NCBI GenBank assembly: GCA_002392325.1
Contig: DGGS01000179.1
Coordinates: 515-18,013, forward strand
Source: Bacteroidales bacterium UBA3868
Lineage (GTDB): Bacteria > Bacteroidota > Bacteroidia > Bacteroidales > WCHB1-69
Reading direction: 5' to 3'
Length of the DNA: 17,499 nucleotides
In this document: piece by piece, positions 7,596 through 15,661 of the stretch
Layout: each line of letters begins with the position of its first letter
Numbering within the stretch: the first letter of the stretch is position 1
Translations under genes and position numbers: made by a program
Notes under the pieces: generated by a model
What the model saw: only the letters and a program-made list of their open reading frames with translations
Databases searched by the model: none
Told to the model about the DNA's origin: nothing

Positions 7596-8318
7596 TTATT
7601 TGTTAGGGTTGACACCCATTGCAGCCAACATATTACCATATACCTTGCTCAATGCAGCGATATTGTTGGTCAGTTTATCCATTTCTGCCTTATAGGTGGT
7701 TGTCTGCTCGTAAGCGGCGGTCAACTGGTTGACAGCGTTGGTGGCTTTCTTCAAACTTTCAACATATGCGGTGGAAGCGTTGCCATCTGTTTCAATAGCG
7801 GCAGCCACCTTGTCATATTTCAGAGTAAGGTTACGGACAGACTCAGCGGCCTTGGTCATATTGCCCACAAAACCGTCGGTAGCAACTGCAGCGTCAGACA
7901 CGCCGGCCAGTTTTCTGGCATTGTCGCTCAAGTTTCTCATGCCAGTAGCCAAGCTTTCGATAAGTTCAGGACCAATTTTGGCTTCTTCCAACATCTTGTC
8001 GAGTTGTTGGGTAGGAGTAGCGCCTTGCGCGGCCAATTTTTTCTTCTCTCTCTTGGTAGGTTCTACAGTCTCATCGGCGATGGCGAGTTCAGGATAAACC
8101 AAAGCCCAGTTGTATTCCACATGAAGGGGTTCAAATGCGGAGAAGAAGAAAATGATGGTTTCGGTAAACATACCCACCATAAGCATGATGTTAGCACCCG
8201 GCCAGTGAAGGATCTTAAACAGAGCACCACAAATAACTACGGCAGCACCCCATCCGTACAACTTGGCCATGAAATTCTTGTAACCATTGGTTCTAACTAA
8301 TCTGTCAATTGCGTTCAT
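7596..8318 (-). CDS. porL: Type IX secretion motor protein PorL/GldL
   Basis: This 240-residue protein has two N-terminal transmembrane helices (about 20-38 and 43-62) and a cytoplasmic coiled-coil tail. The hallmark YGWGAAVVICGALFKILHWP and the following VGMFTETIIFFFSAFEP are clear. E53 in helix 2 corresponds to the membrane-buried glutamate needed for proton coupling in the Flavobacterium homologue (E49), and K35 to its conserved lysine. Five GldL helix hairpins surround two GldM helices in the known structures. The gene lies 52 bp after porK and 47 bp before porM. Confidence 0.95.
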   Translation of the reverse strand: MNAIDRLVRTNGYKNFMAKLYGWGAAVVICGALFKILHWPGANIMLMVGMFTETIIFFFSAFEPLHVEYNWALVYPELAIADETVEPTKREKKKLAAQGATPTQQLDKMLEEAKIGPELIESLATGMRNLSDNARKLAGVSDAAVATDGFVGNMTKAAESVRNLTLKYDKVAAAIETDGNASTAYVESLKKATNAVNQLTAAYEQTTTYKAEMDKLTNNIAALSKVYGNMLAAMGVNPNK

Positions 8319-8370
8319 TTTTAATGAATTTAGGTTAATGTTTTTGTTTATTAATAATTAAATTTAAATT

Positions 8371-9801
8371 CTAGTAAATGTGAGAAGCGTTTTTGGAGTT
8401 GTTATCACCTCTCTGGCGTCCCATGAAGGACTGTACATTACGGAATCCGACATATGACTTACAGGTATCCTGATACTCATAAGTTCTGGCGTAAACCGTA
8501 GTGTAATAACTAACATCCTTCCATGAACCACCGCGGATCACTTTTCTCTTCTTGGCAGGAGAGTCATCCTTCTTGGCATAATAGGTGTATTGCGGGTTCA
8601 TGTCAAGGGTGAAGTTTGTGGCTGACTTGTCGAAGGCGTCCTCGCACCATTCCGCCACATTGCCGCTCATGTCAAACAAGCCCCAATCGTTGGGATAGTA
8701 GTGCGCCACAATGCTGGGGTAGAAATTGTCATCAGCGATATAGTTACCTCTTTGAGGTTTGAAGTTGCTCAAGAAACAGCCATTGCTGTTGGTTGTGTAA
8801 GGACCACCCCAAGGATATGAGGTAAGAGAATTTCCGCCTCTTGCGGCCCATTCCCACTCTGCCTCAGAAGGCAGACGGAATTCTTGCTCATTGGCATACT
8901 CTTTGTCTGAAAGCCAGGACATGCGGAGTTGGGTTCTCCAGTGTGAAAAGGCCTTGGCCTGCTTCCAGCTCACGCCCACGACCGGGTAGTTGTCGTATTG
9001 CGGATTTGAGAAATAGTTCAGAATCATCGGCTCGTTATAGGAATACACGAAATCGTGCGCCCAGCACAATGTGTCGGGATAGATATTCACAACATCGTGC
9101 TTGATGAAACGCTGGTAGCCGTTGCCCATACTGCTGGGACGATTGGCGTACAAACCACCGTAGTCATTACCTTCCTTATCGAATTCCTTCGTAGAAGCGC
9201 CGAAATCATCCGGGTTCTTCGGATCGCGGTAATTGCGATAGTCATACCACCAATACTCGTAGTTGTACATCGACACATTCGTCGAGTTGGGACGGAAGTG
9301 GTAGAAACGGGTGTTCACCTTGTTGTACAACGGGCTGAGAGCGGCCTGAACCTCCTCATTGTCGGAATCCCATGGGATTTCCTCTTTCCAGTTGATCAGT
9401 TTGGGCTCAATGATTTCACCCTCGTTCTCACCCTTCGTGTATTTCAGGTAATGGCCATACTTTTCAGCGTCGTCGATTTCGGCGTCACCCAAAAGCACAT
9501 GCGCAAGGGAGTCGCGCACCCAGTACACAAACTGGCGGTACTCGTTGTTGGTGATTTCGGTCTCATCCATCCAGAATGCGGCAATCGTCACATTCTTGGA
9601 CTGTTGGGTCATGGCGAACGGCACGTCCTGGTCGCCACCGCCCATCACGTAATGGCCCGTGGGGATATAAACCATACCGTACGGCTCAAGGTCAGAGAAA
9701 GTCGGACGGTCTTTGACGCCGACCAACTGGCCGTCGCCTCCATTGGAGCAGGACGTGAGAACCATCATCGCCACTGCAAGCATAATTATAAGCCTTTTCA
9801 T
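8371..9801 (-). CDS. porK: Type IX secretion lipoprotein PorK/GldK (SUMF1 fold)
   Basis: This 476-residue protein has a lipoprotein signal peptide with lipobox LTSC (C18 is the predicted lipidated Cys), so it should sit on the inner face of the outer membrane. The mature part has the formylglycine-generating-enzyme (SUMF1) fold: YIPTGHYVMGGG (46-57), DETEITNNEYRQF, RLPSEAEWEWAARGG, FDMSGNVAEWCEDAF and KVIRGGSWKDV. The C-terminal family motif reads VGFRNV, where active FGEs usually carry FRC, consistent with a structural rather than catalytic role. In Porphyromonas, PorK forms the periplasmic ring with PorN. The size matches known GldK/PorK proteins (about 460-490 residues). It is 51 bp after porP. 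Confidence 0.95.
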   Translation of the reverse strand: MKRLIIMLAVAMMVLTSCSNGGDGQLVGVKDRPTFSDLEPYGMVYIPTGHYVMGGGDQDVPFAMTQQSKNVTIAAFWMDETEITNNEYRQFVYWVRDSLAHVLLGDAEIDDAEKYGHYLKYTKGENEGEIIEPKLINWKEEIPWDSDNEEVQAALSPLYNKVNTRFYHFRPNSTNVSMYNYEYWWYDYRNYRDPKNPDDFGASTKEFDKEGNDYGGLYANRPSSMGNGYQRFIKHDVVNIYPDTLCWAHDFVYSYNEPMILNYFSNPQYDNYPVVGVSWKQAKAFSHWRTQLRMSWLSDKEYANEQEFRLPSEAEWEWAARGGNSLTSYPWGGPYTTNSNGCFLSNFKPQRGNYIADDNFYPSIVAHYYPNDWGLFDMSGNVAEWCEDAFDKSATNFTLDMNPQYTYYAKKDDSPAKKRKVIRGGSWKDVSYYTTVYARTYEYQDTCKSYVGFRNVQSFMGRQRGDNNSKNASHIY

Positions 9802-9852
9802 TTTTATGTGATTTATATTTTTCCTAACGATAAAATGTCTGATTTTATTTTT

Positions 9853-10908
9853 TTAGTATTGATTTTTATAAATATTTCTTGTTGATCCGTATCCGGAGAA
9901 CACTTCCGGTTTGTAGATATCAAAGCAATAACGGATCATCACCTCCACATCACCGAAACTGCGGTTTGCCCTATAAGCCAAACTGTTAGCCGTAATGCCG
10001 TAGGACACAGCCGCCTCCAAACCTTTCAGATAGATATTTGATGAATTGTGGAACGGGCGGGTACCGAAAATCAGCGACACAGCATCGTTCAAACGGTAAC
10101 CCAAACCTCCCCATAAAATACCATTATAACGCACCAGCGCCATGACATCGATCTGGTATGTTTTGAAATCAGTCTTAACCATTGCGTGGGGGATCAACTC
10201 CCAATTCGGATTTGCGGGAACTATCCAGTCATAACCGCCATGGAAATACATCTGAGGGTTACGGGAGATATACTCCTTGTCACCAGCCAAACGCAACACC
10301 CGGTTCTTGTCAAATGCGCTTGCCAGCTGTGTGACACCTATTCCGGCATACCATTGGTCACACTTGTACTGCAAACCCAAACTGAAATCCAAATCCATTG
10401 TGGATTCCCCAAGATTGTCCAAAACCGGGTCACCAGTCTGAATGGGACGCCAACTGGGTGAATCCTTGAGTTTCTGGTTGTACAACGAAATCTGCGCGCC
10501 AATTCCCAGATGTCCGGGACCCACGCGCAATTTGTACGAATAACCCAATTTAATACCTATATTGTTGTAAAAACCAATAATATCATTCACAAATGTAACA
10601 CCCAGAGAACCATGCAGTTTTTTCAAATAACTCTCCAAGCTGAAATAGATATCCTGAGGGGCGGTTTTATCCTTCATCAGAGAGTCGCCCTGCATATACA
10701 CATCATTCCATCCCAAATACTTGTTGTTGTAGATACCCGTAAAGCACAATGTGTTATTCTGCTCACCTATAGCTCCAGCATTATAATAGGACGACGCCCA
10801 TGGAAATAAGGTGAACTGAACATCATCTTGCGCATGGCATACACCCTGTGCAAAAACAGCGACGAATAAAAAAATCGCAATTCTTCTTATCTGTGCTCCT
10901 TTATTCAT
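9853..10908 (-). CDS. porP: PorP/SprF-family outer-membrane protein of the type IX system
   Basis: This is a 351-residue protein with signal peptide MNKGAQIRRIAIFLFVAVFA and predicted cleavage after CHA (residue 26). The mature start QFTLFPWASSYYNAGAIGEQ resembles the PorP/SprF opening (QxxxYMxNxxxxNPAxAG). The rest alternates aromatic and polar residues as expected for a 12-14-strand barrel, with GLGYRLNDAVSLIFGTRPF near the C-terminus, and it ends in an aromatic residue (NQY). PorP homologues associate with the PorK/N ring or with the attachment of secreted adhesins. It is the first gene of the operon, preceded by a leader of about 140 nt from the predicted start site. Genomes often carry several PorP paralogues; the synteny with porK-L-M-N makes this the core one. 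Confidence 0.88.
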   Translation of the reverse strand: MNKGAQIRRIAIFLFVAVFAQGVCHAQDDVQFTLFPWASSYYNAGAIGEQNNTLCFTGIYNNKYLGWNDVYMQGDSLMKDKTAPQDIYFSLESYLKKLHGSLGVTFVNDIIGFYNNIGIKLGYSYKLRVGPGHLGIGAQISLYNQKLKDSPSWRPIQTGDPVLDNLGESTMDLDFSLGLQYKCDQWYAGIGVTQLASAFDKNRVLRLAGDKEYISRNPQMYFHGGYDWIVPANPNWELIPHAMVKTDFKTYQIDVMALVRYNGILWGGLGYRLNDAVSLIFGTRPFHNSSNIYLKGLEAAVSYGITANSLAYRANRSFGDVEVMIRYCFDIYKPEVFSGYGSTRNIYKNQY

Positions 10909-10950
10909 AATTAGTGATTGCAGTTAACAACTATCTGTTACTCAATACTT

Positions 10951-11019
10951 TAACTTATTTCCCAGTTCACCTTTCGGGATTCGTAATTCTTCTTATACCT
11001 CATTTTTTGAAATAAGTTA
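10951..11019. promoter_or_regulatory. Inverted repeat in the por-operon leader
   Basis: A perfect 11-bp inverted repeat is formed by TAACTTATTTC at 10951-10961 and GAAATAAGTTA at 11009-11019, with 47 nt between the arms. It falls entirely within the predicted untranslated leader of porP. A smaller stem (TAACA at 10925-10929 with TGTTA at 10936-10940) follows closer to the start codon. It may be an RNA stem or a protein-binding palindrome; the A+T-rich arms leave chance possible. Nothing else recognisable was found in the 266-bp gap 10909-11174 except the -7 box at 11054. Confidence 0.45.
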
Positions 11020-11053
11020 CATATTGCAGTAAACATTATTCTTTTTCAAGCGA

Positions 11054-11061
11054 CAAAAATA
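11054..11061 (-). promoter_or_regulatory. Candidate -7 box for the por operon
   Basis: The minus strand reads TATTTTTG, matching TAnnTTTG, followed by TCGC. It lies about 146 bp upstream of the porP ATG and between the upstream barrel gene and porP, the place expected for the operon promoter. A start near 11047 would give a leader of about 140 nt. No clear -33 TTG is seen at the standard distance. Confidence 0.45.
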
Positions 11062-11174
11062 CTAATTATTTTTTATGTTTTCATTTTTTTTATTCCAAAA
11101 AAATTCAATACGCACAATTTCAATTTTAAACAATTAATTATCAGATATTTATATTATCAATGAAAACAGAAAAA

Positions 11175-14100
11175 TTAAAAATGCGCTTTTAGGGACAGGG
11201 AACCGGTGTGCACCGGTTTGTGATGCTCGGATTTGCGGCCCACATATTGCAAGGAAACCTGCAGGAAGTCGGTGACCGATATCTGGCAGTCGGCACCCCA
11301 CAACACATTTCCGCCCACCGAAAGACCATTGAGCATCGTATAGGCAACCGCATTATTCTCCGGCACTTCGCCTCGGACTTGCACATATTGCAGGTTGGCG
11401 GAGAGCACTCCCCTCTTCAGCATCTTGTAACTGAATATTCCCTTCACATCATGCATCTGAGCGCGCTCGACCCCTTGTGTGTTTCGCTTGGCGGAAAAAC
11501 TATAATTGAGGGAAGTGAAATAGGCGTTCTTGAACTGCAGTTGCACATCCGCCCCGCAACTGTGCTGCAGAATCTCATAACAGCGGGAAAGCAACATCTC
11601 GGAAGTGTTGCGCAGATTCTGGTGGGCATAGTTAACCTGCATATAAACACTTTTATGCGGCGTGCTTTTCAGCACAATCTGCTGCAAACTTGATGAATTA
11701 TACTCACTGCCATAATAGAGCAGGTTTTTGTTCCGAACTTCCTGGACAATAAAATCAAAAGCGAACTTGGATGCGCTGTTGTTGAATGAAAAGGTGTTAT
11801 TCAGTGTCAAATTGCGGCTCACCAGATTCGTATCCTCAAGATGCAGCGGGAACGGATTGAATGCCATGACCGACTGCTTCACCTGGGATCTCAGCATCGT
11901 AATGTTGGCAAATCGTGCCAGAAACCGCTTGATTCCCTGGCTGTTTCGCCAAACCGACGCAGGGCGCAATTGGATGGTCTGCGCCAATTGCGTGTTGTAT
12001 GTGTTGACATAATCGGTGCCCGTAAGCCATACTTTCACATACTCTGCCTCATCTTGGAAAGCGGCCACCTCAAACTCGTCAATCTCCTCAATACCATTAC
12101 CATTATAATCCCTCCAAACATAGGTGCCCTGCCCTGCCGCCACCTTGATATAGGTGTAGTTTTTCTTCATTTCCATTCCGCTCCCCATCTCATAATAGGT
12201 GCTCAGGATGATAGCGTTTTTGCAAAACCGGCCGGAATAGCCCACATTGCCCACAAAATAATGCTCCGCATGAGATTTTCCAATGCTGTCTTGAAGTTGC
12301 TGGTTACGGTAAGTGCCCCGAACCGTGAAACTCTGGTTCTTGATCTTTTCAAAAGAAAAGGACGCATTTGCCTCATGCACAAGCAGATGTTGGTGCAACT
12401 GCTCCATCTGCGGAGTGAACTCCACTCGGTTTTTGTAAAAAATATTGTATTTATATATAGAAGTATCACTGTTTTTCAAATATGCAACCGCTTCGTTAAA
12501 GGCATAACTGTTCAAGCGCATCGAGTGCGAGACAGCCGTACGGAATATATTGTGTTCCAGAAGGTTCGTAACACCCATCTCCACTTTCTCAAAGCGATAA
12601 GCGATTTTATTATCGGAAGATACAAACGAACTGGTTTGGACGCTATCCGCAGAATAGAGCCAGGAAGTTCGGGTATGCGACACCCACCGGCGCCACCCGT
12701 TTTGCAGCCACAGCTCATTGCGCCAGGCGTTCAAGGCACCTATGCGTGAGAACCAGTTAAATGTATATCGGTTCGTGCCCACTTGAGGATTGGACAGCGA
12801 CACCATCGCCTGCAGCATTTGTTCCGACCTCGTGTCCGAATAATCCTGATCCAGATTGTAGTTTCGTGCGAACTCCACCTCGCGAAAACTCTCCACCGCA
12901 TGAAAATTCCGATGAAGAAACTGCCACTGCAAAGCGGTGCTCAGCTGCCACAAAGCCGTGTCCGCATTCTTGGATTTCAGATTCTGTGCATGACCCAGAT
13001 TCAGGAAATAGGCAAAACCGACATTATCACGATCGTCTTGTCGGGAAAAGGTGTTCCTGTCATAATTCGACAACGCCAATTCGGTTTGGATGAACGATTT
13101 CGGTTTGAAATGATATTCGGCGGAAACCGTCGCCATCTGCAACAACTTCGGGGTCGCGAGCAATTGGACGGGGTCGTAATCGCCCTGCGGGACACCATCC
13201 ACCGGTGCCACCCAGCCGAACACCCTACCGTTCGCGGTACTGCTCAACAATTTGTAGGATCCTTTGTTGGTTCCCATGTAAGTGAACCCCACACTGTACA
13301 ACTGAACAGAATCATTCGTGGAATAAACATATATGGTATAACCCATCCCATCGACCACTGTATCCTTCTTGCAATAAAGCACACGATCGGCAGCGTAGGT
13401 GGTGGAATCGGCATTCTGAAAATAGGCAAAGGATTCGGCATCGCCAAGTTCGGCCAAAAAGAGTTTATGCCGGTCGGTCAATTCGGGTTGGATGGATTGG
13501 TTTTTCAAATCCTGTTCCTGAAAAAAGTTCACTTTAATCTTGACAGGTCGCTTTTGACCAACTTCCATTTCGTTGAATGTGAACAGATTATATCGGGAAT
13601 AATGTCTGTCGGTGCACTCAAACTCCACCATAACACGCTTTTCTGCGGTTATAAGCATGGCTGGTGTAAAGGTTATCTCAGCCGTATTATAGTCAATCAC
13701 ATAATCGTTCTCCTGCCCGCGAGTCATCAGCACACCATCCACATATACCCGCTCAGAACCCGCCACGACGACAATATTAGGTTCATTATTGGCGCCATAC
13801 AGGCGATATGGTCCCTGCATTCCGTTCTGCACCATAATATTCTGACGCACATAAAGGCCCTTTGCCACGCCACCTCCAACAGAATGCTGCGATTTGAATT
13901 TCGGTTCTGACAGTTTCAAATTCAAATTCATGCCGAGAAGATTACGATTGGCTTTTAAAAACGGATCTACAGGAGAAACCGTGGCAATATCACCCGCATC
14001 AATGCGCAGTTTCTTTTTAATATATAATGTTATAAATATACTATTGATATTCGACAAATACTCTGTATTACCTTCGGGCTGTATGGGAACATTCTTATCT

Positions 14101-14624
14101 GAAATCGTGGCTTGAATTTCAACATCTTCCGACAGTTTTCCGGATAACTGCAGGTTCAGAGCCGAGTTGAGGGCAAGATCCTGGTTGTTTCCAATTGTGA
14201 CACCTCGGGACACAAAGCCGCTGGTAATCAGTTCATCGCTTTGAAAGTCCAAGAAGGTGCTGAGCGGCGTGACCAGCGGTTGGAAGTTTCTTGGAGAAGG
14301 TTCTATCAGCGAGGTCGATCGGTGTGACACCGGTTTGGTGAAATCCAGATCAAAAACCTGATACTGGTATGAAACGGTCTTGTCAAGTAACGATGAGTCA
14401 ACAAGATACAGCGTTGCGGTAATGTAATCCAATCGGTATTGGGTGGTATCCACTCCGTTTATGTGGAAGGTGCCCGGCCGGATGGAGAGGGAATCCAGTT
14501 TGATGCGTGCCGACTGCAGTGTGCAACTGCCCACGCGCATATGGTCAAAACTCTGACCAAACGCACTGTAAACAAGCGACATACACAATGCCAGGAGTAT
14601 CAGACGGGCATTCCGAAATTTCAT
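11175..14624 (-). CDS. Large predicted outer-membrane barrel protein, uncharacterised Bacteroidota family
   Basis: This is a 1149-residue protein with a signal peptide cleaved near AFG-Q (23/24). I do not recognise a characterised homologue, but several blocks look family-conserved. They are FVSRGVTIGNNQDLALNSAL (137-156); ISDKNVPIQPEGNT (174-187); GPYRLYGANNEPNI (271-284); ERVYVDGVLMTRGQENDYVI (291-310) with DYNTAEITFTP (311-321); and an EF-hand-like DYNGNGIEEIDEFE (839-852). The SRGV/IPIQPEGNT blocks recall the N-terminal part of SprA/Sov translocon proteins, but those are about twice as long. From about residue 500 the sequence alternates aromatic and polar residues like a beta-barrel and ends in Phe, the usual OM-insertion signal. 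It lies upstream of porP on the same strand, which suggests but does not prove a link to type IX secretion. Confidence 0.7.
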   Translation of the reverse strand: MKFRNARLILLALCMSLVYSAFGQSFDHMRVGSCTLQSARIKLDSLSIRPGTFHINGVDTTQYRLDYITATLYLVDSSLLDKTVSYQYQVFDLDFTKPVSHRSTSLIEPSPRNFQPLVTPLSTFLDFQSDELITSGFVSRGVTIGNNQDLALNSALNLQLSGKLSEDVEIQATISDKNVPIQPEGNTEYLSNINSIFITLYIKKKLRIDAGDIATVSPVDPFLKANRNLLGMNLNLKLSEPKFKSQHSVGGGVAKGLYVRQNIMVQNGMQGPYRLYGANNEPNIVVVAGSERVYVDGVLMTRGQENDYVIDYNTAEITFTPAMLITAEKRVMVEFECTDRHYSRYNLFTFNEMEVGQKRPVKIKVNFFQEQDLKNQSIQPELTDRHKLFLAELGDAESFAYFQNADSTTYAADRVLYCKKDTVVDGMGYTIYVYSTNDSVQLYSVGFTYMGTNKGSYKLLSSTANGRVFGWVAPVDGVPQGDYDPVQLLATPKLLQMATVSAEYHFKPKSFIQTELALSNYDRNTFSRQDDRDNVGFAYFLNLGHAQNLKSKNADTALWQLSTALQWQFLHRNFHAVESFREVEFARNYNLDQDYSDTRSEQMLQAMVSLSNPQVGTNRYTFNWFSRIGALNAWRNELWLQNGWRRWVSHTRTSWLYSADSVQTSSFVSSDNKIAYRFEKVEMGVTNLLEHNIFRTAVSHSMRLNSYAFNEAVAYLKNSDTSIYKYNIFYKNRVEFTPQMEQLHQHLLVHEANASFSFEKIKNQSFTVRGTYRNQQLQDSIGKSHAEHYFVGNVGYSGRFCKNAIILSTYYEMGSGMEMKKNYTYIKVAAGQGTYVWRDYNGNGIEEIDEFEVAAFQDEAEYVKVWLTGTDYVNTYNTQLAQTIQLRPASVWRNSQGIKRFLARFANITMLRSQVKQSVMAFNPFPLHLEDTNLVSRNLTLNNTFSFNNSASKFAFDFIVQEVRNKNLLYYGSEYNSSSLQQIVLKSTPHKSVYMQVNYAHQNLRNTSEMLLSRCYEILQHSCGADVQLQFKNAYFTSLNYSFSAKRNTQGVERAQMHDVKGIFSYKMLKRGVLSANLQYVQVRGEVPENNAVAYTMLNGLSVGGNVLWGADCQISVTDFLQVSLQYVGRKSEHHKPVHTGSLSLKAHF

Positions 14625-14671
14625 TCTGTAAATAAAAGGATTTTTTTATAACTAATAATAATCAATTTTCG

Positions 14672-14679
14672 TATTTTTG
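14672..14679 (+). promoter_or_regulatory. Candidate -7 box for the transketolase-sigma cluster
   Basis: TATTTTTG followed by C matches TAnnTTTG, 20 bp before the ATG at 14700. A start near 14686 would leave a leader of about 14 nt. It lies in the 75-bp divergent gap (14625-14699) shared with the large barrel gene. No TTG -33 element is evident, and I found no matching box for the divergent gene. Confidence 0.5.
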
Positions 14680-14699
14680 CAGGGCAAAATTTTTACGAA

Positions 14700-15653
14700 A
14701 TGGAAAAAATCTACAGTGAAGAAATGAAAGACACCCGCTCCGGTTTTGGGGCAGGGTTAGTGGAAGCCGGCAAGAACAACCCCAATGTGTTCGCTCTGAC
14801 CGCTGATGTCACGGGCAGTGTGAAGATGGGTGATTTCAAGGCCGCCTATCCGGAACGCTTTATCCAAGTCGGCATTGCCGAGGCCAACATGATCGGCATT
14901 TCCGCCGGTCTCGCGCTGAGCGGCAAAGTACCGTTTGCCAGCGCATTCGCGGGATTCATCAGCGGTCGTGTTTACGACCAGATCCGCATGACGGTGGCTT
15001 ATTCCAACCTGAACGTGAAAATTTGCGCCTCGCACTCCGGACTCACCGTAGGTGAGGACGGTGCCACGCACGAAATGATGGAGGACCTTGGGCTCATGCG
15101 CATGCTTCCGAACATGGTGGTGCTGAGTCCGTGCGACTACAACCAGACCAAGATGGCCACCATTGCCGCAGCGGAATACGAAGGTCCGGTTTACATCCGT
15201 TTCGGCCGTCCCGCCGTCCCGAACTTCACGCCCGCCGACCAGCCGTTCGTCATCGGCAAGGCCATCACCATGAATGAAGGCCACGATGTGACCATCTTCG
15301 CCACGGGCCATCTGGTATATCCTGCCCTGCAAGCATCTTATATTCTTGAAGAGCAGGGGTTCTCGGTAGAGGTCATCGACATCACCACCATCAAACCGTT
15401 GGACGAGCAAGCGGTCATCGCCAGTTTATCCAAGACCAAATGCGCTGTTACCGCGGAAGAGCACTTGCGCAACGGCGGTTTGGGCGATGCCATCTGCCAG
15501 TTGGCCGCCCGTAAGCTGCCCGTCCCCATCGAGATGGTTGCCGTAGATGACAAGTTTGGCGAGAGTGGCAAACCCGACGAACTGATGACGCTTTACGGAT
15601 TAGACACAGAACACATCGTGGATGCCTGCAAGCAGGCCATCGCGCGCAAATAA
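14700..15653 (+). CDS. Transketolase C-terminal subunit (split transketolase)
   Basis: This 317-residue protein contains only the pyrimidine-binding and C-terminal domains of transketolase. The first domain (about 10-175) includes QVGIAEANMIGISAGLA, with E61 corresponding to the glutamate that activates thiamine diphosphate, and HSGLTVGEDGATHE (112-125), the substrate-side His/loop. The C-terminal domain (about 190-317) begins around FVIGKAITMNEGHDVTIFAT. Split transketolases need a separate N-terminal subunit carrying the diphosphate/Mg site, and none is encoded next to this gene: upstream is the divergent barrel gene and downstream a sigma factor. The complex would move two-carbon units in the pentose phosphate pathway. 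DXP synthase and E1-beta subunits share this architecture, but the motifs fit transketolase family best. The sigma gene starts 8 bp after the stop. Confidence 0.88.
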   Translation: MEKIYSEEMKDTRSGFGAGLVEAGKNNPNVFALTADVTGSVKMGDFKAAYPERFIQVGIAEANMIGISAGLALSGKVPFASAFAGFISGRVYDQIRMTVAYSNLNVKICASHSGLTVGEDGATHEMMEDLGLMRMLPNMVVLSPCDYNQTKMATIAAAEYEGPVYIRFGRPAVPNFTPADQPFVIGKAITMNEGHDVTIFATGHLVYPALQASYILEEQGFSVEVIDITTIKPLDEQAVIASLSKTKCAVTAEEHLRNGGLGDAICQLAARKLPVPIEMVAVDDKFGESGKPDELMTLYGLDTEHIVDACKQAIARK

Positions 15654-15661
15654 ACACCACT

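Noticed and set aside
7590..8300. 236-codon plus-strand open frame opposite porL
   Set aside because: It is antisense to porL and mirrors almost its whole length. The porL membrane motifs are unambiguous.
11062..11174. Terminator search after the large barrel gene
   Set aside because: The DNA is very A+T-rich with T-runs, but no G+C-containing stem was found, so no terminator is called.
12783..13910. 375-codon plus-strand open frame opposite the large barrel gene
   Set aside because: It is antisense to the barrel gene, whose signal peptide and conserved blocks are convincing. The antisense translation has no recognisable features.
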